NCBI GenBank assembly: GCA_903819815.1
Contig: CAIJFC010000135.1
Coordinates: 1-14,026 of the forward strand
Direction: 5' to 3'
DNA: 14,026 bases
From: an uncultured Bacteroidota bacterium
GTDB lineage: Bacteria > Bacteroidota > Bacteroidia > Flavobacteriales > Flavobacteriaceae
In this document: positions 12,960 to 14,026 of the stretch, in pieces
Layout of the letters: the number at the start of each line of letters is the position of its first letter
How positions within the stretch are numbered: position 1 is the stretch's first letter
Position numbers and translations under genes: made by a program
Notes under the pieces: model-generated
What the model was told of the DNA's origin: nothing
The model's database searches: none
Seen by the model: only the letters and a program-made list of their open reading frames with translations

Positions 12960-14026
12960 TTAAAAAGTTAAATAACCAAATTTCTCATTGCTTCCCGATT
13001 TCGCTCTTACGATGTATTTTCCGTCTTTAATTTTTACTAAAAAACTAGTGTCTAAATCGAAATTTTCATCAAAACCATAGTTGTATCTGTATTTTAATTC
13101 CAAACCAGTTTCAGGAATTAATGTATTTGAAATTAAATTTCCACTAGCATCATAAGTATCAAAAGCAGTAAATCTATCGTCCATTACATAACGGTCAATT
13201 TTCGTTTTTTGAGTATCATTATAAAGAAGAATAAGTTGGTTATTATTCAATATTGGCAAATAAGAAAGATACGTTCCATTATCATTTGTAGTATTTGGTT
13301 CTTCGTATTTCAGTTCTTTTTTCCATTCTAATTTTCCCGTTTCGTTATCTAATTTTCCGAAAACAAAAGCGGTATTTGAATAGAAATTGTCTTTTTCAAA
13401 ATTGTAAGAACCTGCTCCAGGAATTGGTGGTTTGTTTTTTTGCAATAAAAACATTTTATCAGCAAAAAGCCATGTCTTGATTCCATCGAAAGTAAAGTCT
13501 TTCAAATTCAAACCTGGTATTTCACCAGTTTCATTCGCCTCAATATATTTTTTTTCTCCTTTTCCGTTAAATCGTGCTGCATAAATTCCCGCTGCTGGAA
13601 GTCCGCCACCATACATTTGAACTCCTTTAGAACCAATTCGAGTGTACAATCCGTGGATATAAAAATCATCACCATCAAAATGACCTTGGAACTGATAAAT
13701 TTGAAAATCGTTATCAAACTTCAAACTAGTTTCTTGCATTGTAGTTCCATTTCCATCCCAATAAAAAACAGTTTTAAAAGGTTTCATTTTTTGCAATTCA
13801 ATTTCTTTTACCACAAAAACAGTTCCTTGATTGGAAACAAATATTTTTGGTTCAGCTTGTGTTCTATTTAAATATTGAGATTCAAATGAAATTTCTCTAA
13901 TTACCTTAAAGTCTTTGTCAATAAGAGTTACATTGACTTTCTCATTTATTTTTTTGTCAAAATTATATTGTTTGAATACCGCATAAAACAATTTATTTGG
14001 CGATTGTGAAATATAATAATTTGAGT
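12960..14026 (-). CDS. Beta-rich protein of unknown function, 5' end outside the window
   Basis: The frame is open through the window edge at 14026, so the start lies beyond it. A TTG at 13991 is only an internal codon: 11 more in-frame codons read SNYYISQSPNK before it without a stop. About 354 residues are visible. They are dominated by short beta-like strands with many aromatic and Asp/Asn/Gly turns (KLFYAVFKQYNF..., NGKGEKKYIEAN..., FDTYDASGNLIS...), suggesting a propeller or similar repeat fold. The window does not include a signal peptide, but its coupled partner is secreted, so this protein probably is too. The spacing to the next gene is 4 bases. I do not recognise a family, and the total length cannot be known from here. 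Confidence 0.85.
   Translation of the reverse strand, partial: SNYYISQSPNKLFYAVFKQYNFDKKINEKVNVTLIDKDFKVIREISFESQYLNRTQAEPKIFVSNQGTVFVVKEIELQKMKPFKTVFYWDGNGTTMQETSLKFDNDFQIYQFQGHFDGDDFYIHGLYTRIGSKGVQMYGGGLPAAGIYAARFNGKGEKKYIEANETGEIPGLNLKDFTFDGIKTWLFADKMFLLQKNKPPIPGAGSYNFEKDNFYSNTAFVFGKLDNETGKLEWKKELKYEEPNTTNDNGTYLSYLPILNNNQLILLYNDTQKTKIDRYVMDDRFTAFDTYDASGNLISNTLIPETGLELKYRYNYGFDENFDLDTSFLVKIKDGKYIVRAKSGSNEKFGYLTF

Noticed and set aside
13295..13871. Short frames within the right-end gene, on either strand
   Set aside because: They overlap the long beta-rich frame, which fits the neighbour spacing and has consistent composition.
13992..14026. Treating the gene at 12960-13991 as complete with a TTG start
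   Set aside because: The frame is open without a stop to the window edge, so the gene is truncated by the window.

Overview
The window looks like ordinary chromosomal DNA from a member of the Flavobacteriaceae, most likely Flavobacterium or a close relative. The DNA is AT-rich. Start codons are preceded by A-rich leaders rather than strong Shine-Dalgarno sites. Several genes have the Bacteroidetes-type -7 promoter element TAnnTTTG, once with a TTTG at -33. Protein types match: a GSCFA protein, a DUF5522 mini-protein, a DUF4136 lipoprotein, a long urocanate hydratase, a two-part aromatic amino acid hydroxylase, and many small secreted proteins with signal peptides ending just before Gln. I see no transposase, integrase, tRNA, rRNA, CRISPR array or phage gene, and no obvious break in base composition. 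No stretch over 300 bases lacks a gene.

Layout, left to right. Positions 1-142 hold no gene I can call. A small secreted helical protein (188-583, minus) ends at a hairpin terminator. A GSCFA protein (753-1703, plus) meets a single-domain rhodanese (1704-2012, minus) with no base between them. A crotonase-family enzyme (2137-2892, plus) meets a 580-residue phenylalanine hydroxylase-like enzyme (2895-4637, minus) with a 2-base gap. Next is a minus-strand cluster read from right to left: a 58-residue Cys-rich DUF5522 protein (7528-7352), urocanate hydratase hutU (7342-5363) and a DUF4136 lipoprotein (5337-4804), closed by a hairpin terminator. A divergent plus-strand cluster holds a PLP-dependent ACC deaminase/D-cysteine desulfhydrase homologue (7633-8541), a lipoprotein glucosaminidase with a LysM domain (8538-9395) and hemL (9410-10696). 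It ends at a palindromic, probably two-way terminator. The right end is all minus strand: two small secreted helical proteins (10747-11127 and 11189-11584) and a two-gene cluster of unknown function (12960-14026, cut by the window edge, and 11702-12955).

The enzymes make sense as amino acid catabolism (histidine to urocanate to imidazolone propionate; phenylalanine to tyrosine; acyl-CoA processing), plus tetrapyrrole synthesis (hemL) and cell wall turnover (glucosaminidase). I do not see a clearly new multi-gene system. The points most worth a second look are the roughly 240-residue C-terminal extension on the hydroxylase, the Cys-rich mini-protein directly upstream of hutU, a crotonase lacking one of the two canonical glutamates, the uncharacterised secreted pair at the right end, and a possible frameshifted membrane-protein start at the left edge. 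Three reading frames have a promoter-like element overlapping their longest possible 5' end, so I moved those starts downstream to ATG codons.
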